Positions 8,854 to 8,926 of a stretch of DNA of 8,926 bases are shown here, one piece after another (the stretch's first letter is position 1; the number at the start of each line of letters is the position of its first letter). The notes under the pieces are model-generated. The model searched no databases, was not told where the DNA came from, and saw nothing but the letters and a program-made list of their open reading frames with translations. Source of the stretch: Bacteroidetes bacterium QH_1_64_81. GTDB lineage: Bacteria; Bacteroidota; Rhodothermia; Rhodothermales; Salinibacteraceae. The position numbers were made by a program, and so were the translations under genes. Location of the stretch: positions 1-8,926 of the forward strand of contig PXSX01000404.1 of the NCBI GenBank assembly GCA_003022655.1, given 5' to 3'.

Positions 8854-8926
8854 TTCGTATTTCGTATTGCGTATTTCGTATCAGGTCGTCCCTCTTTGCG
8901 GAGCCCTTACGCAACACGCACTACGT
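8854..8926. repeat. Heptad-repeat palindromic element, copy 3 (reaches window edge)
   Basis: The left arm is four exact-phase 7-mers (8854-8881: TTCGTAT, TTCGTAT, TGCGTAT, TTCGTAT). A 25-bp core follows, then the inverted arm (8907-8926: TTACGCA, ACACGCA, CTACGT), which is cut by the window end. The element begins 7 bp after the response-regulator stop codon. Its arms match copy 1 closely and its core does not. It could fold as a hairpin in the 3' end of the regulator transcript. Confidence 0.8.

Overview
The window looks like a piece of a Salinibacter-like (Rhodothermota/Bacteroidota) chromosome. This is inferred from GC-rich DNA, Asp/Glu-rich proteins typical of salt-in halophiles, and the absence of Shine-Dalgarno sequences before any start. 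No rRNA or database search supports the assignment, so the genus is only a best guess.

The layout is two gene blocks that diverge from a control region at 6270-6610. The leftward block holds, in transcription order: gap (GAPDH), pgk (phosphoglycerate kinase), an ABC transporter ATPase, its ABC-2 membrane permease, a broken DDAH/arginine-deiminase-like gene, and a family 2 glycosyltransferase. The rightward block holds a membrane-anchored TPR protein and an NtrC/NtrX-type sigma-54-dependent response regulator.

Functionally, gap and pgk catalyse consecutive steps of lower glycolysis/gluconeogenesis and form a clear pair, with a strong stem-loop between them. The ATPase and permease together make a two-component ABC exporter of NosFY/ABC-2 type with unknown substrate. 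The guanidino-enzyme gene has lost about 40 codons and its reading frame in the middle, so it is called a pseudogene. The TPR protein resembles envelope quality-control proteins of YfgM type. The response regulator would activate sigma-54 promoters, but no partner kinase is visible.

The most unusual feature is a family of heptad-repeat palindromic elements. Two arms of 7-bp repeats (consensus near T-K-C-G-T-A-T) face each other across a short unrelated core. Three copies occur: 1641-1776, 2684-2833 and 8854-8926 (the last running to the window edge). All lie in or at the edges of intergenic spaces. One fills exactly the space between the ATPase stop codon and the permease start codon. No tRNA, rRNA, CRISPR array, transposase or convincing Rho-independent terminator was seen.
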